A stretch of 64,000 nucleotides of DNA from contig JADJYG010000030.1 in the NCBI GenBank assembly GCA_016719895.1, forward strand, positions 1 through 64,000, read 5' to 3'. Of this stretch, positions 39,510 through 54,500 are shown piece by piece (within the stretch, counting starts at the first letter, position 1; each line of letters begins with the position of its first letter). The notes under the pieces are model-generated. The model made no database searches and was not told the origin of the DNA. It worked only from the letters and a program-made list of their open reading frames with translations. Made by a program: the position numbers and the translations under genes. The DNA is from Saprospirales bacterium. Lineage in GTDB: Bacteria; Bacteroidota; Bacteroidia; Chitinophagales; Saprospiraceae.

Positions 39510-42500
39510 ATGAATCCACATGTACGCTGCCGTAAATCGACACTCCTGTTCTCCATTGTTTTCGCATTCATTTTTTCGATCGCGAATTTGCTCTTCCTGA
39601 ACGGGATCAACGCTCAATCCGTAACCTATTCAACCCCCGGAACGTACACGTTTACGGTGCCTGATGGAGTGACCAGTGTGACAGTCAAGACTTGGGGCGG
39701 CGGCGGCGGCGGCGGCCGTTCGGACGATGGGGATGCGTCCGGCTCGGCGGCCGGCGGCGGCGGCGGCGGCGGCGGTTATCGCACAGGTTCTTTTACGGTA
39801 AGCGCGGGGCAAACCATTACGATCGTGGTGGGTGATGGCGGCGCGGGTGGCGATGTCGATTTTGAACCCGGCGCCAACGGCGACAATTCCAGCGCCACGC
39901 ATACCAGCGGCGTGATTACTGCTAACGGCGGCACGGGCGGCGGCGCCGGCGTAAATTCGACTACGGGCGGCGCGGGTGGCGCCGGCGGCAGCGGGTCAGG
40001 AGGCTCCGGTGGTTTTTCGGGCGGCACAGGCGCCGGCGGCGGCACTGCCGACGGCGGTAAAGGCGGCGGCGGGGCCGGCGATGCAGCCAATGGCGGCAAC
40101 GGTTCCGGTCGCACCGGCGGCGGCGGCGGCGGCTCGGCCGGCGGCGGTACGGGCGGCAACGGCGGTACGAGCGGCGGCAGCGGCGCCGACGGGGGAACCT
40201 ACGGTGCCGGCGGCGGCGGTTGCGGCGATGCCGGCTTCGCCCTCGATCACGGCGGCTATGGTGGCGACGGCGCCGTGATCCTGAGCTGGACTTGTGCCGG
40301 CGTGAACGTGTCCAACTTCAACGTGACGGCGGCCGATGCCTGCAATGGCGGCGCTTCCACGGTGACGATCACCTCGAACACCCTCGCCGGCGGTACCTAC
40401 ACGGTATATTATAACCTCGGCGGCGCCAATGTGGCGACGGCCCAATCGGCCTCCATGGTTTTTAACGGGGGAACGGATAACGGAACATTTACAACGATCG
40501 CCCTTACCAACAGCGGGGCCACTTCAGTCACCGTCACGGCGGTGGGTTGCGCGCACGTGGACGATTTCGATAATTTGACAGTGCTGCCGGCATTGAATTA
40601 CGGCACTATTTCCAGTGGCGATCAAACGTTTTGCGCCGGCTCGAACAACCCGGGCAACATCGTCTTTTCCACCGCGCCTGCCGGATCGGGGTCTTTTTCT
40701 TACCAATGGTATTACCAGGACGGTATCGTCGCTTGCCCGACCGGCAGCAGCACGGGTGGTTGGACATCGATCGGCGGCGAGACCTCCAGTAGCTATAATC
40801 CGCCCGGCGGCCTGACGGCTTCGCGCACGTATGCCTGTTTTGTTACGCCCGGCGGTACGCCGACTTGCGGTACGGGCGCCTGGGCGAATAGCTGTCGGAA
40901 AGTCACCGTGTTGCCCACGCTTGATTATGGAACCATTACCAGCGCCGACGAAACGATTTGCACAGGCGGCGACCCTTCCGATGTTGCGTTTTCTACCGCC
41001 CCCTCCGGTTCCGGCTCGTTTTCCTATCAGTGGTATTACCAGAATGGAATCGTGACTTGCCCAACGGGCGCCTCCACCATCGGCTGGACCGCCATCGGTG
41101 GCGCAACAAGTAGTAGCTACAATCCTCCTTCGGGTTTAACGGGTTCCAGAACCTATGCTGTAATTGTCTCTCCGGGAGGGACGCCAGATTGTGGCACATC
41201 TGCATGGGCCGCCAATTGCCGGAAAGTCACGGTCGTAGCCGATCCTTCGGCGCCCACGGCGACCAAATCGCCGAACGTGGCCGCGGTTTGCGTCGGCCAG
41301 ACACTGACGCTCACGGGAGTGACCAACAATGGCGGGGGCACGGGCACGTGCGATATCGAATACCGCTCGAGCACGGACGGCGGATCCAACTGGACCACCT
41401 GGACGACGACGCTGCCCTCGTTCGCGGCGGTAGCTGGGGCTACAAACTTGATCGAAGTACGCATGAACTGCAACGGTTCGGGTTGCGACTTATCGGCGTC
41501 GAGTTCCTATTCCTGGACGGTCAACAGTCTCCCGACTTGTTCCATAACAGGCGATGATCCCGTGTGCGCAGGTACGACGGGGCATATTTATTCGGCGCCG
41601 GGAGGTATGAACGCCTATTCCTGGTCGGTAAGCGGAAACGCCGCGATTCCAGGCGTTATGACCGATCCGACCGCATCGGTCAATGCCGGCTTCGCGGGCG
41701 CGTACACCGTCCTGGTCACGATTACCGACGCGAACGGCTGCATGGAAACCTGTTCGAAAATGTTAACGGTCAACGCCACCCCTCCTGTTCCATCAGCGGC
41801 CCCGATCCGGTGTGCGCCAACTCGACGGGCCACGTATATACCGGCTCCGGTGGCGGTACCTACGTCTGGAGCATAGCTGGCAACGGCGCGATCAATGGCT
41901 CGATGACTGACCCGACCGTCACGGTGGATGCCGGCGCGGCAGGTACCTACACGGTTACTTTAACTGTAACGAATGCCGGCTGTACCTCATCCTGTTCAAA
42001 AACGGTGACGGTGAACGCGCTACCAACGGCAACAATCGGCGGCTCGCTTTCTTTCTGCACCGGCGGCAGCACGACCTTGACGGCGGCGGCGGCGTCTCCT
42101 ACCTGTGGGATGATGCCAGCACGAACCCGGTTCGCAACATAACTGCTGCCGGGCACTTATACGGTTCAGGTGACGGCGGCAACGGCTGCACCGATACCGG
42201 AAATGGCAACAGTGACGGTGAATCTTTTGCCGACGGCAACAATCGGCGGCACACTTTCTTTCTGTGCGGGCGGCAGCACGACCTTGACGGCCGGCGGCGG
42301 CGTCAGCTACCTGTGGGATGATGCCAGCACGAATCCGGTTCGCAACATAACCGCTGCCGGTACTTATACGGTTCAGGTAACGGACGCCAACGGCTGCACC
42401 GATACCGAAATGGCAACGGTGACGGTGAATGCCGCACCATCCGCAAATCTTACCTCGGTCAATTTTGTCTGCATCGGTACCTCCATTACCCTGAACGGCA

Positions 42501-45500
42501 ATCCATCCGGCGGCACGACACCATATAGTCATGCCTTCGCGCAAACCGGCGGAACGGGCGCTTATTCCGGATTTGTGAACAACAACGACGGTACGGCCTC
42601 CATCACCGGCAGTACGGCCGGTTCCGTGACCATCCGGTACACGGTTACCGATGCAAATGGGTGCACCGCCACATCTGAAAAGACCATTACGGTGGTCGAT
42701 TGCAGCGCACCGGCCCTGACGTTCAATATCACCGACCCCTGCTCCTGCAACAACGACCAAACGGCCAATGGCGCTCAGGACGGCTCTTTCAACGAAACGG
42801 TAACGGTAAGCCCAACCACGGCCGGTCAGACCTGGACGGTGACGGCGATCAACAGCCTGACCGGGAATCCCGTTTTACCCACGGGTATCGCAGTGAACGA
42901 CCTGTTGACCTTCAACGCCGGAGTTCATAAAATAACCTTCAAGCACTACGACGATGCCGGCTACACCCTTTCGGTGGAAGGCCCCAACCCCGTTGGCAGT
43001 ATGGGTAACGTCACAAAGTCGGCCTCCAACATTTGTCGGTACCCGGTAGTAGCTTTCGACCCGAGCCTGCCATCGCCCATTTGCGAATCGGCAGCGCCTA
43101 TTACCCTGGGCTTTACGGAAGCCAATAGCTTTTCCGGCTCCAGTTCCTTTACCGTTGATGCTATTGCTGAAACACAGTTTGATCCTTCAGCCCAAGGCGT
43201 CGGCGCGCATACGGTTGCCGGTACCTTTACGGGTACCTTTGTTAACAACACCAGCACTAATGTCGCAGACCCGGCCTTCCCGGGATGTGTTACAAGCCTG
43301 AGCCAATCCGTGACGGTAAACGCCGCGCCCGTTTGCTCCATCACCGGCCCCACTCCGGTATGCGCTAATGAACAAGACGTGGTTTATTCCGCGCCGGCCG
43401 GAATGAGCGCATATTCCTGGAGCGTCATCAGCGGAAATGCTACCATTGACGGCGCGGCGAACATGGAAATGGTTACGGTAGATGTCGGCGCATCCGGTAA
43501 TTTTATGCTGGGCCTGACCATCACCGACATCAATGGCTGCAACTCCACCTGCTCCGAAACCATCCCCATCGAACTCGTACAACTCTCCCTGACCTCCCTC
43601 AATCCAATCAGCGTGACCTGCGGAGATCAGTTCAACGTTACCATACAGGTGAGCAACAGCTCACCGATATTTCTTCGCTGCAATACAGCGTCAGGTGGGA
43701 CGAAACCAAACTCCAATATATCGGCAACACCGCCTTGCAAATCGGCGGCGTGGGCGGCGACCCGCTCATCGGCGACGGCGATGCGTTAACCATGGGCGAA
43801 CTGAGTTACACGTGGTTCGATCCCGCCGGTTTCGACGGCGAAGACCTCGCCGACGGCACGACGATCCTGACCCTGACCATGAAAGCCCTGGTCAGTTCGG
43901 GCACGGCGACTGTTTCCATTACCGACAACCCCGCTGTAAAAGAGGTCGTGAGCGCCAACTTTTGCTCCAATACCGTTACCTCGGTCAACGGCAGCCTGTC
44001 GTTCACTCCGATCACCGTCACCTGCCCGCCCAACCTCACGGTATGCGCCGGCGATCCGGATTTTATCCTGACCGACGGATCGCCTAACGACATAGCGGTT
44101 CACAGCGGTACCGGTGTGAGCGGTACCGGGCCTTATACCTTCTCGCCAGTCGGCGCCGGCCCCGGAACGCACGTCATCACCTATACCGGTACCGATGCCA
44201 ACGGCTGCTCGAATACCTGTAATTATCAGATCGAGGTGGAACTCGTGCAGCTCACGCTGACCTCAGTCGCCCCGATTTCGGTCACCTGCGGCGACCAGAT
44301 ACAGATTCCCATCCAGGTGAGCAACAGTTTCACCGATATCTCCTCGCTGCAATTCAGTGTCGAGTGGGATGAAACCAAACTCCAGTATCTCGGCAATACC
44401 GCCCTGCAAATCGGCGGCGTAGGCGGCGACCCGCTCATCGGCGACGGCGATGCATTGACAATGGGCGAACTGAGTTACACGTGGTTCGATCCCGCGGGCT
44501 TCGACGGCGAAGACCTTGCCGACGGCACGACGATCCTGACCCTGACCATGAAAGTGCTGGGCAGTTCGGGCACGGCGACTGTTTCCATTACCGACAACCC
44601 TGCTGTAAAAGAGGTTGTGAGCGCCAACTTTTGCTCCAATACCGTTACTTCGGTCAATGGCAGTATGTCGCTCAACCCGATCACGATTACCCTGGATCCA
44701 ATTGCCGCTATTTGTCCGGGCGTAACCACGGCCCTGCTGCCGTACACGGCTACCACGGGTAATCCGATCGAATATAAAATCGATTTCGATGCGGCGGCGG
44801 AAGCGGCCGGTTTTGTGGATGTGGCCTATACGGCGCTACCGGCCAGCCCGATTAGTATTGCAGTTCCGGCGAATGCAACCTGCGGAACGTACAATGCTAC
44901 GCTGATGATCCGGAATATGATGGGCTGCATGAACACCTATAATATAGTGGTGACGGTAGAAGACAACGTTATGCCCACCATCACGACCTGCCCGGTGACG
45001 CGGGATATCGAAGGCTGCAACACGGGAGCGATCACCGGCCCGGCGTATTCGACCATATCGGCGGCTTCCTCGGAAGCGGAATTTGAAAACGCCACGAACC
45101 AGGGCGTTGCCTCGGACGCCTGCGGAATCACGGAAGTGACGTATATCGACGTAGCGGTGGGCGCCTGCCCGACCGTGGTAACGCGGACCTGGACGGTTAA
45201 AGACGCCTGCGGCAACATCAAAACCTGCGATCAGACGATCAATGTGGACGACACGACGATGCCGACGATCACCGCTTGCCCGGTGACGCGGGATATCGAA
45301 GGTTGCAACACCGGCGCCCACGGGCCCGGCGTATTCGACCATCTCGGCGGCTTCCTCGGAGCGGAATTCGGATGCGACCACCAGGGCGTTGCCTCGGACC
45401 CTGCGGGATCCGGAAGTGACGTATATAGATGTGGCGGTTGGCATTGCCCGACCGTAGTGACGGGACCTGGACGGTTAAAGACGCCTGCGGAAATATCAAA

Positions 45501-48500
45501 ACCTGCGAGCAGACGATCAACGTGGACGACAATACAATGCCCCAATCACGACCTGTCCGGTGACGCGCAACATGAGGGCTGCAATACGGGCGCGATCACG
45601 GGCCCGGCGTATTCGACCACCTCTGCCGCCCTCGGAAGCGGAATTTGAAGATGTTACCAACCAGGGCGTCGCCTCGGACGCCTGCGGGATCACGGAAGTG
45701 ACGCACATCGACGTCGCTGGGTGCCGCCCGATCGTTGTGACGCGCACCTGGACGGTTAAAGACGCCTGCGGCAACATCAGACCTGCAACCAAACGATCAA
45801 CGTGGACGACAATACAATGCCCACAATCACGACCTGCCCGGTGACGCGCAACATCGAAGGCTGCAACACGGGCGCGATCACGGGCCCGGCATATTCGACC
45901 ACCTCTGCCGCTTCCTCGGAAGCGGAATTTGAAGACGCCACCAACCAGGGCGTCGCTTCGGACGCCTGCGGGATCACGGAAGTGACGTATATCGACGTGG
46001 CAGTTGGCAATTGCCCGATCGTGGTGACGCGGACGTGGACGGTTAAAGACGCCTGCGGCAACATCAAGACCTGCGAGCAGACGATCAACGTGGACGACAA
46101 TACAATGCCCACAATCACGACCTGCCCGGTGACGCGCAACATAGAGGGCTGCAACACGGGCGCGATCACGGGCCCGGCGTATTCGACCACCTCTGCCGCT
46201 TCCTCGGAAGCGGAATTTGAAGATGTTACCAACCAGGGCGTTGCCTCGGACGCCTGCGGGATCACGGAAGTGACGTACATCGACGTGGCTGCCGGTAATT
46301 GCCCGATCGTGGTGACGCGCACCTGGACGGTTAAAGACGCCTGCGGCAACATCAAGACCTGCGAGCAGACGATCAATGTGGACGACACGACGATGCCGAC
46401 GATCACCGCTTGCCCGGTGACGCGGGATATCGAAGGTTGCAACACCGGCGCGATCACGGGCCCGGCGTATTCGACCATCTCGGCGGCTTCCTCGGAAGCG
46501 GAATTCGAGGATGCGACCAACCAGGGCGTTGCCTCGGACGCCTGCGGGATCACGGAAGTGACGTATATAGATGTGGCAGTTGGCAATTGCCCGACCGTAG
46601 TGACGCGGACCTGGACGGTTAAAGACGCCTGCGGAAATATCAAAACCTGCGAGCAGACGATCAACGTGGACGACAATACAATGCCGACAATCACGACCTG
46701 CCCGGTGACGCGCAACATAGAGGGCTGCAACACGGGCGCGATCACGGGCCCGGCGTATTCGACCACCTCGGCCGCTTCCTCGGAAGCGGAATTTGAAGAC
46801 GCCACCAACCAGGGCGTCGCCTCGGACGCCTGCGGGATCACGGAAGTGACGTACATCGACGTCGCTTCGGGTACCTGCCCGATCGTTGTGACGCGCACCT
46901 GGACGGTTAAAGACGCCTGCGGCAACATCAAGACCTGCAACCAAACGATCAACGTGGACGACAATACAATGCCCACAATCACGACCTGCCCGGTGACGCG
47001 CAACATCGAAGGCTGCAACACGGGCGCGATCACGGGCCCGGCGTATTCGACCACCTCGGCGGCTTCCTCGGAAGCGGAATTTGAAGATGCCACCAACCAG
47101 GGCGTTGCCTCGGACGCCTGCGGGATCACGGAAGTGACGTACATCGACGTGGCTTCGGGTACCTGCCCGATCGTGGTGACGCGCACCTGGACAGTGAAAG
47201 ACGCCTGCGGCAATGTCAAGACCTGCGAGCAGACGATCAACGTGGACGACAATACAATGCCCACAATCACGACCTGCCCGGTGACGCGCAACATAGAGGG
47301 CTGCAACACGGGCGCGATCACTGGCCCGGCGTATTCGACCTCTGCCGCTTCCTCGGAAGGCATTTGAAGATGTTACCAACCAGGGCGTTTACCTCGGACG
47401 CCTGCGGGATCACGGAAGTGACGTACATCGACGTGGCTGCCGGTAATTGCCCGATCGTGGTGACGCGCACCTGGACGGTTAAAGACGCCTGCAGCAACAT
47501 CAAGACCTGTGAGCAGACGATCAACGTGGACGACAATACAATGCCCACAATCACGACTTGCCCGGTGACGCGCAACATAGAAGGCTGCAATACGGGCGCG
47601 ATCACGGGCCCGGCGTATTCGACCACCTCTGCCGCTTCCTCGGAAGCGGAATTTGAAAGCGGCACGAACCAAGGCGACGCCTCCGACGCCTGCGGGATCA
47701 CGGAAGTGACGTATATCGATGTGGCTGCCGGAACCTGCCCGATCGTGGTGACGCGGACGTGGACGGTGAAAGACGCCTGCGGCAACATCAAGACCTGCGA
47801 TCAAACGATCAACGTGGACGACAATACGATGCCGGCGATCACCGCTTGCCCGGTGACGCGCAACATAGAAGGCTGCAACACGGGCGCGATCACGGGTCCG
47901 GCATATTCGACCACCTCTGCCGCTTCCTCGGAAGCGGAATTTGAAAATGCCACGAACCAGGGCGTTGCCTCGGACGCCTGCGGGATCACGGAAGTGACGT
48001 ACATCGACGTGGCTGCCGGTAATTGCCCGATCGTGGTGACGCGCACCTGGACGGTTAAAGACGCCTGCGGCAACATCAAGACCTGCGATCAAACGATCAA
48101 CGTGGACGACACGACGCCGCCATCCGCCACGGCGCCGGGCACGGTTGACATAGAGTGCAGTACGGCCATTCCCGCCCCTGCAACGACAATCGCCGAATTT
48201 TTGGCTTTGACTGGGGCCTCGGCAAGCGATATCTGCACCGCCCAGGCGAATTTGACCGTGAGCTCGACAACAGGCCCCTTGGTCGGTACAGAATGCAACG
48301 GAACCATCGCACGCCAATACATGATCACCGATGAATGCGGCAATACCACGACGGTGACCCAAACATTTACCGTGACCGACAATACGGCGCCCATCCTCAC
48401 GCCCAACGGCGGCGACCCGATACAACTCTGCAAAGACGTAGCCTATGCCGATCCCGGCGTAACTGCCATGGACAATTGCTCCGGCGATGTAACCGGCACG

Positions 48501-51500
48501 GTGACCGTTATGGGTTCCGTGGACATCACCACGCCCGGCAGCTATGTCGTTACCTACACGGCAACCGATGATTGCGGCAACACCGCCACCGTCACCCGCA
48601 CCTTCGTCGTGAACCCCAACCCGACCGTGACTGGCGTAATCACGAATGTCTCCTGCCACGGCGGTAGCAACGGCGCCATCGACATCACGGCAGCCGGCGG
48701 TACGCCGGGCTACAGCTACAACTGGGACGGCCCCAGTGTGGCAATTGCCAATGAAGACCAGACGGGCCTGCCCGCCGGCACCTTCTTGGTGACGGTAACG
48801 GACAGCAAGGGCTGCACCGTGACGGAAGCCTTTGGCATCACCGAGCCGACGGAACTGGAAGCCTCGATCAGCGGCCAAACCAACGTATTGTGCAACGGCG
48901 CGAGTACGGGCGCGGCCTCGGTGTCGGCTTCGGGCGGGACGCCGGGCTATTCCTACGACTGGACGGGCGCGCCTGCGGGCGACGGCACGGCCAGCGTAAC
49001 GGGCCTGGCTGCGGGTACGTACACCGTGACGGTGACGGACAGCAAAAGCTGCACGGCGACGGCCTCGGTGACGATCACGCAACCGACCAAACTGATCGCC
49101 TCGGTGGTGAGCGTAACGCACGAAAGCTGCGCGGGGGCCAACGATGGCGCCGGGACGGTGACGGGCATCGGCGGCACGACGCCGTACGCATACGCCTGGG
49201 GCGACCCGTCGATCCCGGCCTTTACCGCCGGCGCGGCGGAAGGCACCTGGACGGTGACGGTGACGGCGAGCCTGGGCGCGTGCAACGACACGGAAGAATT
49301 TGAAATAGAAATAAACGACGCCGGCGGCCTGCACTGGGTGAACTGCCCGGCAGACATGACGATAAACAACGACGTGGACAAATGCGGCGCCAATGTGAAC
49401 TGGACGCCTCCGACGGCGCTGGACGACTGCGACGACGCGACGGTGAGCGGCCCCGCGGGCGGCGACCCGGGCGATTTCTTCGCGGTGGGCATGCATACCA
49501 TAACTTATGAGGCTACTGACGGCAACGGCAACACGATAACTTGTTCATTCAAGATCACGGTAGCGGACATGCAGTTGCCGGACGCGGTGTGCAAGGATAT
49601 AACGGTTGTGCTGGATGCGGGCACAAGCAGTTGCGCGCTGCTGGATGACGATTTTGCGACCGATCCGGCGCTGGCGCCGGGGAACGTGGACGGGTCGTGG
49701 TACCCGGATCGTTACCCGCCGTCGGCTTTCGTATCGGATGCGGGCCGTTTGAAAATATCGATCAGCGCCTCGGACGGCGCGCAGTTGCGTCCTCCGGGCT
49801 ATTCGTCGGCGTTTTACAACACGCAGGGTCGCAAATACAACCAATGCGGGAGTGCGTGACGCTTGCGCGGGCGGACTTGTACATACCGTCGGCCTGGGCG
49901 ACGCAATTCCGGCGCACGGATTTGTGGGCGACGGCCTTCGACGCGAGCGACGCCATATCATTTTACCCGATAATCGGGTTCCGGAACATAGACGGCGCAA
50001 GCCCGACGCTGTCGTACTGGGACGGCGCGGCGTGGGTGAACCTTGGCGCCCCGGCGGCCTACGACACGTGGTACACGCTGGAATTGAGGTTGAGCGGGGG
50101 TAACGTGGAGTACCTGGTTGATAACGTGGTAGTGGGCACGGTAGCCTCCGGGGCTCGACGTATTTGGGCAACATCATCATGCAGGCGTACAACTTCAACG
50201 ACAATACGCTGGGAGCGAGTTACGATCCGGGACCGGATAATTCGTACGACGCGTTTTGGGATAATTTATACACGTCGGGTTCCGGCGGGAGCATATATAC
50301 CGACCCGGTAACGGGCGATCGCTACTGCCTCAACGGGGCAATCGTGGCGGCTTCGGATGTGAACAACAGCAGCAGCGACAACTGTCCCGGCGTGACGGTG
50401 AGCATAGACAACGGTACGTTCGACTGCGACGACCTGGGCCAGAACATCGTGATCCTGACGGCCACGGACGCGTCGAACAACACGGCCAGTTGCATGGCGG
50501 TGGTGACGGTGGTGGACGAGACGGCGCCGGTGCTGAACTGCCCGGCTAACCTGACGGCCGTATGCGCGGCGAGCGAAGAGCCGGCGTATGCCAGCTGGGC
50601 GGCCTTCACGGCTGACGGCGGCACGGGTTCGGACAATTGCGGGCTGAACACGGCATCGTTCGTGCTGGAAAGCGAATTAGACAACGGGCTGAGCTGCGCG
50701 AAAACGATCACGCGGATTTACCGCATCGCGGACAATTCCGGCAACACGGTTACCTGCACGCAAGTGGTAACGGTGGACGACAACGTCAACCCCGTTGTGA
50801 CGCTGCTGGGCGCTGCTTCGATGGAGTTGTGCCAGGGGTGGCGTATTCGTGGATCCGGGCGCGACAGCCGACGACAATTGCAGCGGCAACCTGAGCGTAA
50901 ATATCGTGGTAACAGGCTCCGTGAATACGGCGTTACCGGCTGTTTATCAACTGGAATATACCGCCACGGATGCCTGTGGCAATGTGCATACGCAAACGCG
51001 GACGGTGACGGTGAATCCCAACCCGACGGTCACGGGCGTAGTGACGAATGTCTCCTGCCACGGCGGTAGCAACGGCGCCATCGACATCACGGCAGCCGGC
51101 GGTACGCCGGGCTACAGCTACAACTGGGACGGCCCCAGTGTGGCAATTGCCAATGAAGACCAAACGGGCCTGCCGGCGGGCACTTTCCTGGTGACGGTGA
51201 CGGATTCAAAAGGCTGCACGGTAACGGAAGCCTTCGGCATCACCGAACCGTCCGAACTGGAAGCGACGATCAGCGGCCAAACCAACGTATTGTGCAACGG
51301 CGCGAGTACTGGCGCGGCCTCGGTGTCGGCTTCGGGCGGGACGCCGGGCTATTCCTACGACTGGACGGGCGCGCCTCCGGGCGACGGCACGGCCAGCGTA
51401 ACGGGCCTGGCTGCCGGTACGTACACCGTGACGGTGACGGACAGCAAAGCTGCACGGCGACGGCCTCGGTGACGATCACGCAACCGACCAAACTGATCGC

Positions 51501-54500
51501 CTCGGTGGTGAGCGTAACGCACGAAGCTGCGCGGGGGCCAACGATGGCGCCGGGACGGTGACGGGCATCGGCGGCACGACGCCGTACGCATACGCCTGGG
51601 GCGCGGGCGCCACGCCGGCCGCGGCCTCGAACAGCGGCCTGGCTGCCGGCACGTACACGGTGACGGTGACGGACGCCAACCTGTGCACGGCGACGGTAGC
51701 GGTAACGATCAACGCCGGCCAGACGCTGGCGATCAACCCCATAGCCGACATCGGGCCTGTGTGCCCCACGGAATTGGTGGCGCTGACGCTGCTGTCGGCG
51801 GTACCGAACAACCCCTCGATCGCGTACTCGTGGTCGGGCGGGGCCGGCGCGGGCATGCCCGACGGCAACAGCACGGGCCTGAACCCGTCGATCCCGGCCT
51901 TTACCGCCGGCGCGGCGGAAGGCACCTGGACGGTGACGGTGACGGCGAGCCTGGGCGCGTGCAACGACACGGAAGAATTTGAAATAGAAATAAACGACGC
52001 CGGCGGCCTGCACTGGGTGAACTGCCCGGCAGACATGACGATAAACAACGACGTGGACAAATGCGGCGCCAATGTGAACTGGACGCCTCCGACGGCGCTG
52101 GACGACTGCGACGACGCGACGGTGAGCGGCCCCGCGGGCGGCGACCCGGGCGATTTCTTCGCGGTGGGCATGCATACCATAACTTATGAGGCTACTGACG
52201 GCAACGGCAACACGATAACTTGTTCATTCAAGATCACGGTAGCGGACATGCAGTTGCCGGACGCGGTGTGCAAGGATATAACGGTTGTGCTGGATGCGGG
52301 CACAAGCAGTTGCGCGCTGCTGGATGACGATTTTGCGACCGATCCGGCGCTGGCGCCGGGGAACGTGGACGGGTCGTGGTACCCGGATCGTTACCCGCCG
52401 TCGGCTTTCGTATCGGATGCGGGCCGTTTGAAAATATCGATCAGCGCCTCGGACGGCGCGCAGTTGCGTCCTCCGGGCTATTCGTCGGCGTTTTACAACA
52501 CGCAGGGTCGCAAATACAACCAATGCGGGAGTGCGTGACGCTTGCGCGGGCGGACTTGTACATACCGTCGGCCTGGGCGACGCAATTCCGGCGCACGGAT
52601 TTGTGGGCGACGGCCTTCGATGCGAGCGACGCCATATCGTTTTACCCGATAATCGGGTTCCGGAACATAAATGGCGCAAGCCCGACGCTGTCGTACTGGG
52701 ACGGCGCGGCGTGGGTAAGCCTTGGCGCCCCGGCGGCCTACGACACGTGGTACACGCTGGAATTGAGGTTGAGCGGGGGTAACGTGGAGTACCTGGTTGA
52801 TAACGTGGTAGTGGGCACGGTAGCCTCCGGGGGCTCGACGTATTTGGGCAACATCATCATGCAGGCGTACAACTTCAACGACAATACGCTGGGAGCGAGT
52901 TACGATCCGGGACCGGATAATTCGTACGACGCGTTTTGGGATAATTTATACACGTCGGGTTCCGGCGGGAGCATATATACCGACCCGGTAACGGGCGATC
53001 GCTACTGCCTCAACGGGGCAATCGTGGCGGCTTCGGATGTGAACAACAGCAGCAGCGACAACTGTCCCGGCGTGACGGTGAGCATAGACAACGGTACGTT
53101 CGACTGCGACGACCTGGGCCAGAACATCGTGATCCTGACGGCCACGGACGCGTCGAACAACACGGCCAGTTGCATGGCGGTGGTGACGGTGGTGGACGAC
53201 GGCGCCGGTGCTGAACTGCCCGGCTAACCTGACGGCCGTATGCGCGGCGAGCGAAGAGCCGGCGTATGCCAGCTGGGCGGCCTTCACGGCTGACGGCGGC
53301 ACGGGTTCGGACAATTGCGGGCTGAACACGGCATCGTTCGTGCTGGAAAGCGAATTAGACAACGGGCTGAGCTGCGCGAAAACGATCACGCGGATTTACC
53401 GCATCGCGGACAATTCCGGCAACACGGTTACCTGCACGCAAGTGGTAACGGTGGACGACAACGTCAACCCCGTTGTGACGCTGCTGGGCGCTGCTTCGAT
53501 GGAGTTGTGCCAGGGTGGCGTATTCGTGGATCCGGGCGCGACAGCCGACGACAATTGCAGCGGCAACCTGAGCGTAAATATCGTGGTAACAGGCTCCGTG
53601 AATACGGCGTTACCGGCTGTTTATCAACTGGAATATACCGCCACGGATGCCTGTGGCAATGTGCATACGCAAACGCGGACGGTGACGGTCAATGCCAACC
53701 CGACGGTCACGGGCGTAGTGACGAATGTCTCCTGCCACGGCAGTAGCAACGGCGCCATCGACATCACGGCAGCCGGCGGTACGCCGGGCTACAGGTACCA
53801 CTGGGACGGCCCCAGTGTGGCAATTGGCCAATGAAGACCAACGGGCCTGCCGGCGGGCACTTTCCTGGTGACGGTGACGGATTCAAAAGGCTGTTCGGTA
53901 ACGGAAGCCTTCGGCATCACCGAACCGTCCGAACTGGAAGCCTCGATCAGCGGCCAAACCAACGTATTGTGCAACGGCGCGAGTACGGGCGCGGCCCTCG
54001 GTGTCGTCATCGGGCGGGACGCCGGGCTATTCCTACGACTGGACAGGCGGCCTGCGGGCGACGGCACGGCCAGCGCTTTAACGGGCCTGGGCCGGGCACG
54101 TACACCTTGACGGTAACGGACAGCGAATAACCGCACGGCGACGGCACGTTGACGATTGACGCAACCCACCACTGCTGGCCTCGGAAATCAGCGTAACGCA
54201 CGAAACCTGCTCGGGGGCCAACGACGGCGCCGCCACGGTGAACGCCACCGGCGGCGCCACGCCGTATACGTACGATTGGTCAAACGACGGAGCGGAAAAC
54301 CCGGATAATGACCTGGCAAGCGTCAACGGCCTGGCTGCCGGCACGTACACGGTGACGGTGACGGACGCCAACCTGTGCACGGCGACGGTAGCGGTAACGA
54401 TCAACGCCGGCCAGACGCTGGCGATCAACCCCATAGCCGACATCGGGCCTGTGTGCCCCACGGAATTGGTGGCGCTGACGCTGCTGTCGGCGGTACCGAA

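Noticed and set aside
45517..49496. Minus-strand ORFs of 620, 528 and 707 aa
   Set aside because: They mirror the periodicity of the HYR array on the plus strand and contain no independent family signature.
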